Source: Paraglomus occultum (lineage: Eukaryota > Glomeromycota > Glomeromycetes > Paraglomerales > Paraglomeraceae). Taken from it: a stretch of 22,586 bases of DNA. Location of the stretch: positions 1-22,586 of the forward strand of contig CAJVPJ010000526.1 in the NCBI GenBank assembly GCA_910592205.1, read 5' to 3'. Under the pieces are notes generated by a model. That model saw only the letters and a program-made list of their open reading frames with translations, made no database searches and was not told where the DNA came from. Positions 1 through 10,121 of this stretch are shown here, in pieces (position 1 is the first letter of the stretch; each line of letters begins with the position of its first letter). Position numbers and translations under genes: made by a program.

Positions 1-132
1 TGTAAGGTTTGTGGAAAGCCTACTGCTTCTGCACCAGGAACATGTAAAAAACATGCTAAAGGGTATTATGTTATGCAATTTCATGCTCGACAACTTCAGA
101 TTAGAAAATCAACAAAAGCTGATATAAAGTAA
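1..132 (+). CDS. 3' end of a small zinc-ribbon-like protein (partial)
   Basis: The window opens inside an ORF that reads 43 codons and stops with TAA at 130-132; the start lies outside. The visible residues begin with C-K-V-C-G-K-P, followed by a PG pair and C-K-K-H. This gives a possible zinc ligand set of C-x2-C...C-x2-H, and the tail is basic (H-A-R-Q-L-Q, R-K-S-T-K). I do not recognise the family. The facing minus-strand gene ending at 216 has the same CxxCG-x-P...PG...H spacing, so the two may be paralogues arranged tail to tail. The reading frame is open to the window edge, and the conserved-looking motif argues that it is coding, but the piece is short. Confidence 0.5.
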   Translation, partial: CKVCGKPTASAPGTCKKHAKGYYVMQFHARQLQIRKSTKADIK

Positions 133-215
133 ACCAAAAAAAAAAACACCGAATGTGTACCTATATTTTTTTACTATCTATTTTAACTACATTCTAGAAC
201 AGTGAACGTAAGCGA

Positions 216-455
216 TTACATTTTGATAGCATTTTTGTTAGCATAATCAGACATCGCATGCAAGCGTGACTTATAGGCATCCATTTTTTCTCGTACCATT
301 GATCGGAGTCTATTATAGTGTTTCCTATTATGCAATGGACTTCGGCCAGGGGTTGAAACAAGTGGTATTCCACATTTAATACATGGTGTTATTCTTTCAC
401 CTTTCCAATGACTACATTCCTCAGGTATTGTATAAGTGTTTTCACAAATTTTCAT
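216..455 (-). CDS. Small hypothetical protein with CxxCG-x-P motif
   Basis: A 79-residue ORF is read from ATG at 455-453 to a stop at 216-218. The frame is open further upstream to an ATG at 548, but that extension is hydrophobic AT-rich filler, so the internal Met (M-K-I-C-E-N) is preferred. The protein has Cys in K-I-C, E-E-C-S-H-W and P-C-I-K-C-G-I-P, then S-T-P-G and an L-H-N-R-K-H-Y stretch, followed by a basic helical tail. The cysteine pairs could bind zinc. The motif matches the neighbouring partial gene ending at 132. No known family was recognised. Upstream exons are possible; splice sites were not resolved. Confidence 0.45.
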   Translation of the reverse strand: MKICENTYTIPEECSHWKGERITPCIKCGIPLVSTPGRSPLHNRKHYNRLRSMVREKMDAYKSRLHAMSDYANKNAIKM

Positions 456-760
456 CGGGATTATGAGGGAATAGACAAGTACATTCACCAGACATTTTTC
501 ATTATATATTAAAATATAAATCGTTAGATAATCAAATATAATACACATTTAAAATGATGACATATTCGCAATCAGGTCGTCAAACATGACCCGATAACAT
601 ATATATAGCATAACTGGATATAAGATTTACGCGATTATTTTTTCTGTCGTCGAAACGGTCATGACTATTAAATCAGTATACATTATGTCGCATATGGGTG
701 ATGTATTTTAATACATCATAAAAAAACACCACCGTGTACTTAAAAAAGTTTTATATTCAC

Positions 761-824
761 CTAAGGCTCATTCTCACAGTAATAGAAAGCTAATTAGTGA
801 TCAAATATGATAACTATGCTCCGC
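761..824. repeat. Dispersed direct repeat A, copy 1
   Basis: Positions 761-806 (starting CTAAGG, ending ATCAAAT) match 1129-1175 with scattered substitutions. The directly following 16 bases at 809-824 (GATAACTATGCTCCGC) recur exactly at 1086-1101. The two modules therefore occur in both places but in the opposite order. Confidence 0.6.
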
Positions 825-860
825 CTGATAACACACTGCACTTCGTTTGTTCATGATCGG

Positions 861-894
861 AATGGATTTCGGAGACTCGAACTAGACAAGAAAG
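861..894. repeat. Dispersed direct repeat B, copy 1
   Basis: These 34 bases begin AATGGATTTCGGAGAC and end GACAAGAAAG. They recur at 966-999 in the same orientation with about five differences clustered in the middle. Confidence 0.65.
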
Positions 895-934
895 CAATAT
901 GCTAACTAGATGCTCCGCTTTGCTTCGCATTTTC

Positions 935-949
935 GGGTGCTTTGCACCC
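935..949. repeat. Short perfect hairpin GGGTGC-TTT-GCACCC
   Basis: A 6-bp GC-rich stem with a 3-base loop is embedded in AT-rich DNA, next to TGCTCCGC/TGCTTCGC words. It lies between the two copies of direct repeat B. It looks like the small GC-rich palindromes that spread in organelle genomes, but no organellar gene is near. Confidence 0.6.
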
Positions 950-965
950 TCATACAGTTAGCAAT

Positions 966-999
966 AATGGATTTCGGAGACATAAACCAGACAAGAAAG
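966..999. repeat. Dispersed direct repeat B, copy 2
   Basis: Second copy of the 34-base unit at 861-894, same orientation. It is followed by ordinary A-rich sequence rather than by the TGCTCCGC word that follows copy 1. Confidence 0.65.
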
Positions 1000-1085
1000 T
1001 TAAATGCTATACAAAAAAAAATACACTAAACGAAAAAAAATCGTCATTGATTTTAACGATAGAATGCTAATTAGCAATCTAATTA

Positions 1086-1175
1086 GATAACTATGCTCCG
1101 CTACGCTCCGCATCTGTATCGCACACCCCTAAGGTGTATGCTCTACAGTGACAGAAAGCCAAATAGTAATCAAAT
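1086..1175. repeat. Dispersed direct repeat A, copy 2
   Basis: Positions 1086-1101 repeat 809-824 exactly, and 1129-1175 resemble 761-806. Between the modules is a CTCCGC-rich insert. Module order is reversed relative to copy 1, which suggests local rearrangement or serial insertion of short units. Confidence 0.6.
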
Positions 1176-1470
1176 CAGATATCAAAATAACACTAAAGAT
1201 TTCGCATAGAAAAATACACCATTCATATGTGATATATAAGTTTACCAAAAATGCAGTAAAATCTCGGAAAAACTTAGAGAATGAATAAAGTTTTCAAAAA
1301 TTACACGGAATTGTACCTAAAAATCTCACTATTCTATTACTACATGTCTGTATGTCAGTAATGCTATTTATATTCATTTCACTTTTCCGTGTTGAAGCTT
1401 TTAGTCTTTTTTGAGCATTTAATAGTAAATGTAAAGGTGTTTGGATATGTACAGTATATAGGTGTTGTAC

Positions 1471-1590
1471 CTCAGTTGGGGACCTGTCTCAGTTCTGGAC
1501 TGAGTGTCTGGGTTCTGAACTGAGACAACTGAGTTCTGGATTGAGTGACTGGGTTCTGAACTGAGACAGGTCCTGAACTCAGACACATAG
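1471..1590. repeat. Nested 41-bp tandem and 16-bp inverted repeat
   Basis: The word AGTTCTGGA at 1491 recurs at 1532, giving a 41-bp unit present twice (units read GTTCTGGA-T/C-TGAGTG-T/A-CTGGG...). Positions 1480-1495 (GGACCTGTCTCAGTTC) are the exact reverse complement of 1558-1573. CTCAGTT/AACTGAG words throughout make the whole tract able to fold in several registers. Composition is far less AT-rich than the flanks. Confidence 0.75.
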
Positions 1591-1604
1591 GCAAGCCTGA
1601 TCAA

Positions 1605-2809
1605 AGACTTGCAGAAAGTGCCACAAAAATATGATAGCTAAAATTCATCCTACAAAATTTTGTACTTAGTTTTCCTTCTATCCTTCAGCTTCTTCTATGA
1701 TTGCTGTTGATGGTAATGGTTGATGAAACTTTTGTGTAACATTGGGAACACTGAGATAACCATATTTGTATTTTTAGTCGGGGAGCTGATGTTATGGGAA
1801 TTAAAAGAAATATCGGTTTATTATTTACGAGTTTAATTATTGTAAATACGTTGAATACAGCCCTGCAAATTCATTGATGCAAGGTTGTTCCTGATGGAAA
1901 AAGACAAATAATGTAGAGACATTTATTTTCCCATGGTATATAATGCACTATTAATCATAATGATGTTGGGATACTGTATCTCGCGTCAATTCCATACAAA
2001 GTTTTGGATGCTCTAGTCCCAAAATAATAAAGCCTGCTTTGCTTTAATTCATGTACTCGGTACCATCACTTTCACTTTATCTCACAAGACCAAACAGCTT
2101 CTCTCTCCGTGCTGTACAATTCCCACACATGGGTATACGCGGTTTCAAAAATCTGATCAAACAATGTTATTGAACAAGAGTCGAAATAACGTTATCCGAC
2201 TGATTACACCGCTTAAACAATTGCAAGCTTAAAACATTATTTTTATTAATTTACACACATTAACCGCATTTTTCACAAACTTCAATATGTGCTGGCTTGC
2301 TAGCTATAATAATTCATAAAAGCTTCCACATGCTAAAGTTAAAAGTCGAGGGGGTGAGTTTAAAAATTGTTCCCACTTCGCACACCGCATGTGACCGTTA
2401 TCTCTCACACTGCAATCTTCCTGTCATACAACCCGGGCGAGTTTACTAGGAAAAAAGTCTCTTAACGGGAAACGAGATTATGCAAAAACTCGGCTTGTGA
2501 GACATAACAACGGAGTTGCTATCGTATTGGGCAAAAAAAACGCTGCCCCTATACTATCATGATGTCAGACCGATGTGAATCGAGAGGTGGGGAAGCCGTG
2601 AGAGGAGATCGTGGATTGTGGTTAGAAAGGGAGAATGGTTGGGGGGGATTTTATATATGATAATGTGATTATTTAGAAAAAATCGTGTGAAGAAAGTATG
2701 TATGGATGGGAAATTCGAAAACCGATATTCCCACAGAGTCAAAAATCAAGTCTTTTTTAGCATTCAGACATGAAGAGAAAACCCGAGTTAAGATTTTATG
2801 GACAGGAGA
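1605..2809. other. Intergenic stretch, no gene recognised
   Basis: Only short open frames occur, with no family resemblance, and stops are frequent in all frames. No tRNA-like cloverleaf or transposon ends were recognised. A run of nine G's lies near 2640. Confidence 0.4.
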
Positions 2810-2853
2810 GGGGGGGGGGGAATAAGAAGGGGAGGGGGGAGGGGGGAGGGGGG
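2810..2853 (+). repeat. G-rich tract with G-quadruplex potential
   Basis: An uninterrupted run of about 11 G's (2810-2820) is followed by AATAAGAA and then GGGG-A-GGGGGG-A-GGGGGG-A-GGGGGG-T. Four or more G-tracts separated by single A's satisfy the usual intramolecular quadruplex pattern on the plus strand. No gene is close enough to assign it as a promoter element. Confidence 0.75.
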
Positions 2854-4670
2854 TAACATCACATAACCAGTGTTTTCTTGAACGCTTTTGGTAATGGAGC
2901 CGAGTAATCTCGCAGATATTTTTTCATCCAGTAATAGTGTGTTCGATCACCACATAGAGATGGCGGGGGGTGGGTTTACCCTGTCATTTAGTGAGATATT
3001 TATAAAGTTGGGCGGATCAACAAAATATAAAGAGACTAAAAAAGATGATATTCATAATAGGAAGCTTATATAGACAATTACGTCACCGAAAGTGACAGTT
3101 GTTATATTGTCTCTTCATCAAATGTCAAAATCAGCCACAGAAACTGAGATGATATATGGTCTTTGACAACGTTAACCCTTCTTGTTCAACAAATATAAAC
3201 AATCGAAACAACAATTATATCAATCACATGGATATTACGCTAATATTGAGAAAGGACACCATATTTAGACATGGTAACCCGTTGGAGAGATCTAATATAA
3301 CTAATAGGAAAGATGAAGACACAAAAGGCATATGCCATCGATTGACATTATTTGCCAAAACAATAATGCAGCACAATGGATATAACCTACATGAGCCGAG
3401 AAACATCAAATTAATACAATCACATGCAAATCTCTTTATTAATCAAAGAAGTGTGGCAGCGCACTACGCTGTTCAGTGATCTCTTTCGTCTGTTTTTATA
3501 TCAGACTAGACTGAATTTGCCATTCTTTCTATCCAGTGGCTTTGCCCATAATGGCGTCATTGCCAGATGCGGATTGCGGTATCAGTTGGGGGTGAAAATA
3601 ATTGGTGGCGTTTTATGACATCGTTCGGGTTAACAGACGCTATGTTCGTAGATGATCAACATGCATGTATATATGCTATTGAATACTTTAAAGTAATAAA
3701 ATAATGTTGAGTAAAACGTGGATAAATTAACTTTTTTCCCTCTTTTTTCGGCTTTAGAATTTCCTCAAGACAACAAAAACCGGTTTGATCTGTATGTGTG
3801 ACATGAGTTTGATAAACGTCTCTGATCGATATTTGATTAGAGTAGTTTTGATAGAGTATAGGGAAGGGGAAATGGAAAGGGGCGGAAAAAAAAAAAGACA
3901 TTTTACGTCATAAGAGTTGATTCCCTGTGCGTTTGTTTACTGTGCTTATCTTCAATTGAAGTGACCCTTATTGAAGTTAGCACATGGACGTTTTGACATG
4001 GCATTGACAATGGAAGCGATTGTGAGATTGTGTGGGTATTGATGTGCAGAAAATATTATACGTTATCCAATATAAATACTATTATTATATGAACTAGGAA
4101 GGTAAGAAAAAAAAAAAAGGGATAGGGATAACGATAAACGAGAAATAAATAATCCGACTTACAATAGAGATAACGATGATCGATCGAAACAGTTTCTCCT
4201 ATTACACTTTTTTATCAGTATTTGTAAAAGAGACTGTAACATGACATGTACGTACCAATCATAGTAATCGAGTATCACACACACTCTTTTTCGCTATCAA
4301 AATTTTCTTTTCCCAATCATGAATCATGTGACCAAATAAAATCTTTACGGCATGATTATCAAGTGCGTTTTGTTAAGAGAGACTCTTATACAAAAATTAG
4401 TTCTTAATTGGTTATTGCATGCTATGTTATTACCATGTTAAACTCTGCATACTCAGCCCAGCCAAACAAAGAGTGCAAAAAGCATAGCATATAATACAAA
4501 CATTTGTAAATGTCATGGATAAATATGTTAAATACGTTTTGAATTGGTTTTTTTTTACGTATCACATAATTACCATTATTAGTTGTTAAATATCACATAA
4601 GTACGTTACAGTAAATATTTATATTATATGTGTACCGGAATACTCGATAGATATGCTTTTTTGCCATATA
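2854..4670. other. Intergenic stretch, no gene recognised
   Basis: Open frames of up to 107 codons occur (for example 3156-3479), but they show no domain, no splice-linked partner exon and no biased composition, so they are treated as chance. A small palindrome GTCAC-CGAAA-GTGAC is near 3083. Long A-runs occur near 3886 and 4110. Confidence 0.4.
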
Positions 4671-4671
4671 C

Positions 4672-4716
4672 CCGTCATATCTATCGTCATATCTATCCGT
4701 CACATCTATCCGTCGC
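4672..4716. repeat. Degenerate 13-bp tandem repeat
   Basis: Units of the type ATCTATCCGTCAC are repeated about three times, beginning GTCATATCTATCG. The short ORFs read here are products of the repeat and not genes. Confidence 0.55.
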
Positions 4717-5131
4717 CCCATCTTGTGTGGTTGTGTCATCTCTCTATCTTTTTGCTCTCATTCTTTTTTTATTCCTATCTTTATCCAACAACTATGGATA
4801 TTTATATGCGCACAGATATACATAGAGTACGATATATATGATATATATGCGTTCTATTTATTTGTTTATTTATTTGTAACATGCGTAGTAATATATTATT
4901 GATAACCTATTGTAAATACTTGCTATATTTATAGACGAGTACTTTATTCTCGCTTTTTTAACTCTCAATTGTCACTGCATTCACATTTCCACGCGCAACC
5001 GAACTAGAATGTGATAAATAACTGCAAATATTTCCATTATATAATACATGGCCGTCAACAACAACATCCCATCATCGTTTACTCGGATAAGATAGCAAGT
5101 TTTTTATTAACATCATCAGGACTATACACAG

Positions 5132-5183
5132 CACAACACAACACAACACAACACAACACAACACAACACAACACAACACAACA
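5132..5183 (+). repeat. (CACAA)n microsatellite
   Basis: About ten perfect copies of the 5-base unit CACAA lie 140 bases upstream of the MIT-gene ATG. The strand sense is A/C-rich, so it may lie in the 5' UTR or promoter of that gene. Confidence 0.9.
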
Positions 5184-5190
5184 GCACTAT

Positions 5191-5222
5191 ATCACTACAT
5201 CACTACATCACTACATCACTAC
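5191..5222 (+). repeat. 8-bp tandem repeat ATCACTAC
   Basis: About four copies of ATCACTAC directly follow the CACAA array and grade into CTACAACTAC words. It lies about 100 bases upstream of the MIT-gene start. Confidence 0.8.
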
Positions 5223-5323
5223 AACTACGACTATAACTACGCTACACTACAACTACACAACCCCAACTATTTTAAAAAAACTATTTTCGTCAAAGTCACC
5301 CTCTTATAATATCATAATCAACT

Positions 5324-6704
5324 ATGTTTAACACTACGACAACTGCCTTCTATCACCCAACCGGTCAAACCACAAAGAGTTACCTCAGCAGCTTTAGCAC
5401 ATCAATATCTTCTTCACTGCTGCACTCCTCTCTCGTCCTACTTCCGCTAAGTAAAATATTTGGGAGTAACTCTACCAGTGTGACAAAACCCTCTAACAAC
5501 GCTAGCGACTCTATCAACAACCCTGAAATACCTCCACAGCAGCAGCAGCAGCAGCAGCCAGCGGAAGAACAAACTGCCACAGAACCTATAATACCCTCCA
5601 CCCAATCTTCCCCATCTCAACCTCAAAAGCGCTCTTCTCGTCGCACTCAACGTCACTCTTCCCCCTCTTCGCTGTCTATTTCTGCCGCTATCTCTTCAAG
5701 CATGGGTAATATTCTTCCCTCTGCATCGAATAACGTCATTACACCATCAACAGCCTTGAATCAATACTCCCATGCAATGAGAAAGAAGAAGCCGGCAAAC
5801 AAATTGAGCAGGCACAGGATCGATTCAGCAATTACCCTGTCTGCTATCGCTGTCGAAGAGGACAGTCAGGGGAATTATAAATGTGCTACCGACTTGTATC
5901 TGAGTGCTTTGGAAAATATGCTGTATGCTCTACCAGGTAAAAACTATATAATGTGGTGGGAATGTAGAGAGAGAGAGAGAGAGACAATAGAACTTGTCCA
6001 TATCGTGATCAATATGAAAACACCCTAGGAGTGATTCGCAAGTTTGCAAGTTTGAGAAACCCTTTACCCGATCTGACCATTTCTCCCTCTTTTTTTTTTT
6101 CTGATACGCAGTCCAGGCCGACCCAGTCCGTCAAGAAGCGCTACGCAAAAAGCTCATGGCCTTTCTCTCAGACACGGGCTTGTCAGACGAATTCGCTCTC
6201 ACGCCAACGCCTCCCAAACACGGCCGTTCCAACTCTGATCCCACTCATCTTTCTCTCCACTCTTCATCGTCATCATCATCGACGGTGACTGCTACTACGA
6301 CAACAGCTAATACTCGATCCAAAGTTTCTGATCAAATAATCAATGCGGCAATCAACGGTGCCGTCGCTCTCAAACAGTCTCCTATTCCCGATGCCATTTC
6401 AGCTACTGTCAATTACACGATGAAGAAGATCAAAAACATTGACGAGACCTATGGGTTACAGGAGAAGGCATGGGAGATTAGCAGATCGGGGATTAATCTC
6501 GCGTTGGAGATAGATCAACAGTATAACGTTCATGAAAAGGTTGGTAATGCATTATTTACGGGATTAGCGGCGGCTATGAAGGCAGGCATTGCATACAAGG
6601 ATTCGCCTGGATATCAGGAAGTCAAGAGGATGAGAATGGAGTATTGTAACAACAAGGAAAGAATGATCGAGCAGAATGGCATGACAAAAGATCTACATGA
6701 TTAA
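5324..6704 (+). CDS. MIT-domain protein
   Basis: Two exons, 5324-5936 and 6112-6704, are joined across a 175-base GT..AG intron (donor GGTAAAA, acceptor after a T-run, ACGCAG). The join is phase 1 and gives 401 residues. Residues 1-160 are low-complexity Ser/Thr/Pro/Asn with a run of seven Gln (72-78) and a basic patch (K-R-S-S-R-R-T-Q-R). Residues about 164-224 fit an MIT domain: I-T-L-S-A-I-A-V-E-E-D, then N-Y-K-C-A-T-D-L-Y-L-S-A-L-E-N-M, and after the splice P-V-R-Q-E-A-L-R-K-K-L. The splice falls inside the domain, which supports the gene model. The C-terminal 130 residues are predicted helical, without an AAA ATPase. MIT domains bind ESCRT-III tails or microtubules, so a membrane-trafficking adaptor is likely. 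The exact family is not recognised. Confidence 0.8.
5937..6111 (+). other. Intron of the MIT gene containing a (GA)n run
   Basis: The boundaries are GTAAAA and TTTTCTGATACGCAG. Reading through the donor reaches a stop at 6026-6028, and the continuing MIT helix is found only after the acceptor. It holds a GA microsatellite near 5969-5983 and a T10 pyrimidine tract before the acceptor. Confidence 0.8.
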
Positions 6705-9700
6705 AAAGAATAATAGCGGTGGATGTAAAATGTCAATTTGGGGGGAGGGTGTCGGCGGACAAAACAGATGTGAGCGTGGTATTTTTTATAGATGGTAACG
6801 AAAAGAGAGAGATAAATATACATCAATTTTAGATCGACGATTCTTTTCAACTATCAATAGACAAACCATTCTCTTTTTGATTTTTGTGGGGCTTGCGATT
6901 TCTCGTTTGGTTGCTTATTTGTTGTTGTCTTTTTTTTTTTTTTTGGTTTGTTTTGTTTGTATGTAGTTTTGTAGTTTTGTTCCCGAACACTCTTATTTCT
7001 TTTACTATAATGAACAATTTCTCTGAGATTTTCTGTTGGTTTTTTTTATGTGTATTTGTGTCGGAAAAAGAGGAACTTCGCCTTACAAAATGTTTTTAGA
7101 ATATACAAAATTTTGCTCTTTTTAATCTACAATAATTCTTCTCTGTATATAGATTCGCTGCAAAATGTTCGTTATATAAACTCGAGATATAAAAAAAAAT
7201 AAATCTAAAATTTTCTTTCGCTATTTGAGATCTTTATTATTTTGGCTTTTGTGAGTTTTTTGTCGTGGAGTTTTGCGTTCTTTATTGCCTGCACCTACGA
7301 TTGAACGCTAAAGGTGCACAGTTTTTTGTCGTGGAAATGTCAACGTTCTTTGCATCGAAATGCCCACGTGTGTCATTACCAGCCATGGAAAGTTTCTTCT
7401 ATATTTGGATATTTTTAATCCTACTTGATCTTCATGAAAAAAGGTTTTCAAAATAAGGGGTTTGACCAATCGTAAAATGTTTATGTGCGCAGTGGCCCGC
7501 CATCTACCAATCGGTTTCCATGCATAATAAAGTATAAATTAATCGCGATATTGATTGGAAGGGGGGGGAGATTCACTGCTTTTTCCCGATAGTCATTTGG
7601 AAAAAAATTTTTTTTTTCTTCCGGAAGAAAACTTCTCATATCCCTTTACACGATCATCGTCTACTTGCCGTATATATCACACATACTATTTCTCTCTGTT
7701 GAAAAGGCGCGCAAGATGTAACTATTATACAGTGCACTGCAGCAAACTGTAACCGATTCAAGATTGCTGATGTACATGAATAAGGTTTGAACTGAAAAAA
7801 AATTTTTCTTTCTTCATGAGCCCGTCGATATAAACAGAATAAACCGGCAATCAGTATTTTTACACAAACAAGATAAGACGCCCCCCCCCCCCCCCCAATG
7901 GCTTTTTACCTTACGTTTTATAAAGAATGGTAGTGTAAAAAAATAAATAACTGGACACCAACTCACATTGCGTGAATTATTAATGTACCGTTGTTCCTGC
8001 CTTCTGTAAATACTCATACACTTTGGTGATATTACATCTCAGTTTCACAGTATTAGTATAACAAGGGTTACGGCTATTTATTGTACTGTTTGTTCGCCTG
8101 TCACAGAGCGGATTACGATCCATTGATGTAGTAGACTATAACGGACTGCGCCGTTCTGCTGCGTATGCTAAGTAGAATCGACTCGGAAAAAGTATGCGTT
8201 TCCTCGCAAACTTGTGTTGATCTTTTTGGCGCTGGTTTCATAGCATTATCATTCGTTACACCTTACAATTAAGTTAGAAGGCTCATAAAACGCACTAGTC
8301 AGATAGTACAATTAATTCCATATCTGGGTTTTTTATGATAAACTAAACTTTCTTCCTTTCAAAAATAAATTCTCAATTATACTGAGAACGACTATATAGA
8401 TTACTTGCAAAGTTTATTATTATAATCGTTTTACAGTCTAAGTTACAAATTAATTCAGTTGCTTGAACTTCATTCATATCGATAATCATAAAATTTTACT
8501 AACGTGCTTAAAAAAGAAGACCAGATTGCAGTTTTTACAACATCATTTTACATCTCATTAAAAAGCAGATATTAAATGCATTTAATTATTACATAAGCAT
8601 TAATTAAAGGGCTGTATACATGTCAAACTGTCAGTGTTCAATAAGTGGCGTTTCATTTATACCGAAATTAATGATATACAAAAATCATTTGTCTACATAT
8701 TAACATCGTTAATCACATATGCATTCAAAGAGCTTGCTAGCAGCGTATTTATTGCTAAAAGACTTGTTTCTAGAATGAGATTGTAAATGCACCATTACAT
8801 TATAGTGACGTATTTCTCCAAGAATTTCTGCGCCCAACGTCATCCCCTGCAATTGCAGTAACGCGGACTGTATTTTGGATAACGGGACTTTGGGCGATCC
8901 CGGATTAGGATAACTGCTACTTTACTATACATCTTTTAGTTAGGAAAGATATATAAGCGTGGGTAGCTTTGTTAGCCAACGTTATCCTCAACAAGCTTAT
9001 CTTTATCCTATAATTCGGATTTCGTTTTTGACTCTGAACATTCCTCAACACTTGTACTATAATTAATTGGACAGTAGTCCAACTTTGTGATGTAAACTGC
9101 GGATTCCGAAATCACCGGTATATTAATTTTGTCCCGTGATTAGCAAAACACGGATTGTTAACATACGCGCATAGTGATTCGATTACTCGTTGTTGTCTAC
9201 GGACCATCGGAACTAATCTAGGGTAGGAGACATTGCTATAGCGTATTTGACAGCATTATACAGATCATTTATTTGGGAAATTGTGGAGCCAGGAATAAGG
9301 TCACTAAGTATCAGCAATTTTAAGACTCGATTGAAAGTGCTAAATTCAAGGCCGATTACTCACAAGGAAACTAGTAACATGTTTAACCACCGCACTTCTT
9401 GTTTTTAACTCTCATTACATATACTTGTTGATGCAATGACCGGTTTGCATAATAATCTTTGGTTTAGTGTGACGCGATAGATAAACCGAATAAAAATGAA
9501 CTTTTAGTTTTGTAAAGATCAACGAATCAATTTACTCCCATATTAATATGCGTAACTTACAAATTTGTTACTACGTGTAGATTGTGTGAATGCCATAATA
9601 ATTGAAAAACTTGTCTTGATTGAACATTTTACAACTGTCGGATCAACGTTTCGAACAGAGTAGCGTATGACTGTTGGTTGCAATTGCGAAAGACATGCCA

Positions 9701-10121
9701 TACATGCCATATAGTAAATTGTTCCAAAATAACTGTAATCCGTCATGTACCGAATCAAGCAGACAAAAGCAAAAGCAAGTATTAAATTGTCGAGAACCAT
9801 ATCTTTTGAGCATGGGCCGGAGTTGCTTAATCTATTTATATCTTGTCATTCTCGGCGATAATTTCAATTCATTTATTTGTTAAAATACGCTCGAGGTTAT
9901 TAAAGCTCATCCTCTTTATCCAAGCAATATCAGTCGACTCATAAAATACGAATTTTTATAAATCTCCAAAACAATTTCGTACAGAATGTTTTGGAAACGA
10001 CGCGAAAGATCATCTCACGATGGAAAATTTGCCTTACTCCTTGGGGTGGGAGAGGGGAGAACTCAACTGATGGAAAGTGTCACGTTATTTTGAGAGAATG
10101 TTGGAAAGGGGGTTTTGAGTA
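6705..10121. other. Long intergenic stretch, no gene recognised
   Basis: The first 500 bases are T-rich and probably include the 3' UTR of the MIT gene. Later features are T/A homopolymers, a G-run near 7561, a C16 run at 7881-7896 and a 12-bp palindrome CTGCAATTGCAG near 8844. Open frames (7265-7456, 9543-9800, 9674-9883) have no recognisable content. No tRNA or transposon ends were seen. Confidence 0.45.
7881..7896 (+). repeat. C16 homopolymer
   Basis: Sixteen consecutive C's follow AAGACG and precede AATGG. It is the longest C/G homopolymer in the window and prone to length error in sequencing. Confidence 0.9.

Larger units (their letters stand above)
456..1470. other. Intergenic stretch with dispersed direct repeats
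   Basis: No convincing coding region was found on either strand. The stretch is AT-rich with A-runs and holds the repeat copies listed separately (761-824, 861-894, 966-999, 1086-1175) and a short perfect hairpin at 935-949. Nothing else is recognised. Confidence 0.5.

Noticed and set aside
456-548. N-terminal extension of the small minus-strand gene to an ATG at 548
   Set aside because: The extension is Ile/Tyr/Leu-rich as expected from AT-rich DNA, and the Cys-containing core starts after the internal Met.
3156-3479. 107-codon plus-strand open frame
   Set aside because: No domain, no compositional bias, no splice partner, and a competing open frame on the opposite strand; likely chance.
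5011-5331. 106-codon frame with T-Q-H-N-T repeats
   Set aside because: The protein repeat is only the CACAA microsatellite translated; it overlaps the start of the MIT gene in another frame.
6884-7099. 71-codon hydrophobic frame
   Set aside because: T-rich 3' UTR-like DNA read as Phe/Leu/Val; no signal peptide architecture beyond the homopolymer effect.
8844-8860. Perfect palindrome CTGCAATTGCAG as a possible operator
   Set aside because: A 12-bp palindrome is expected by chance in a window this size, and no gene lies within 1 kb.
9543-9800. 85-codon minus-strand open frame with hydrophobic start
   Set aside because: Resembles translated AT-rich DNA, and an unrelated frame overlaps on the plus strand; no homology recognised.
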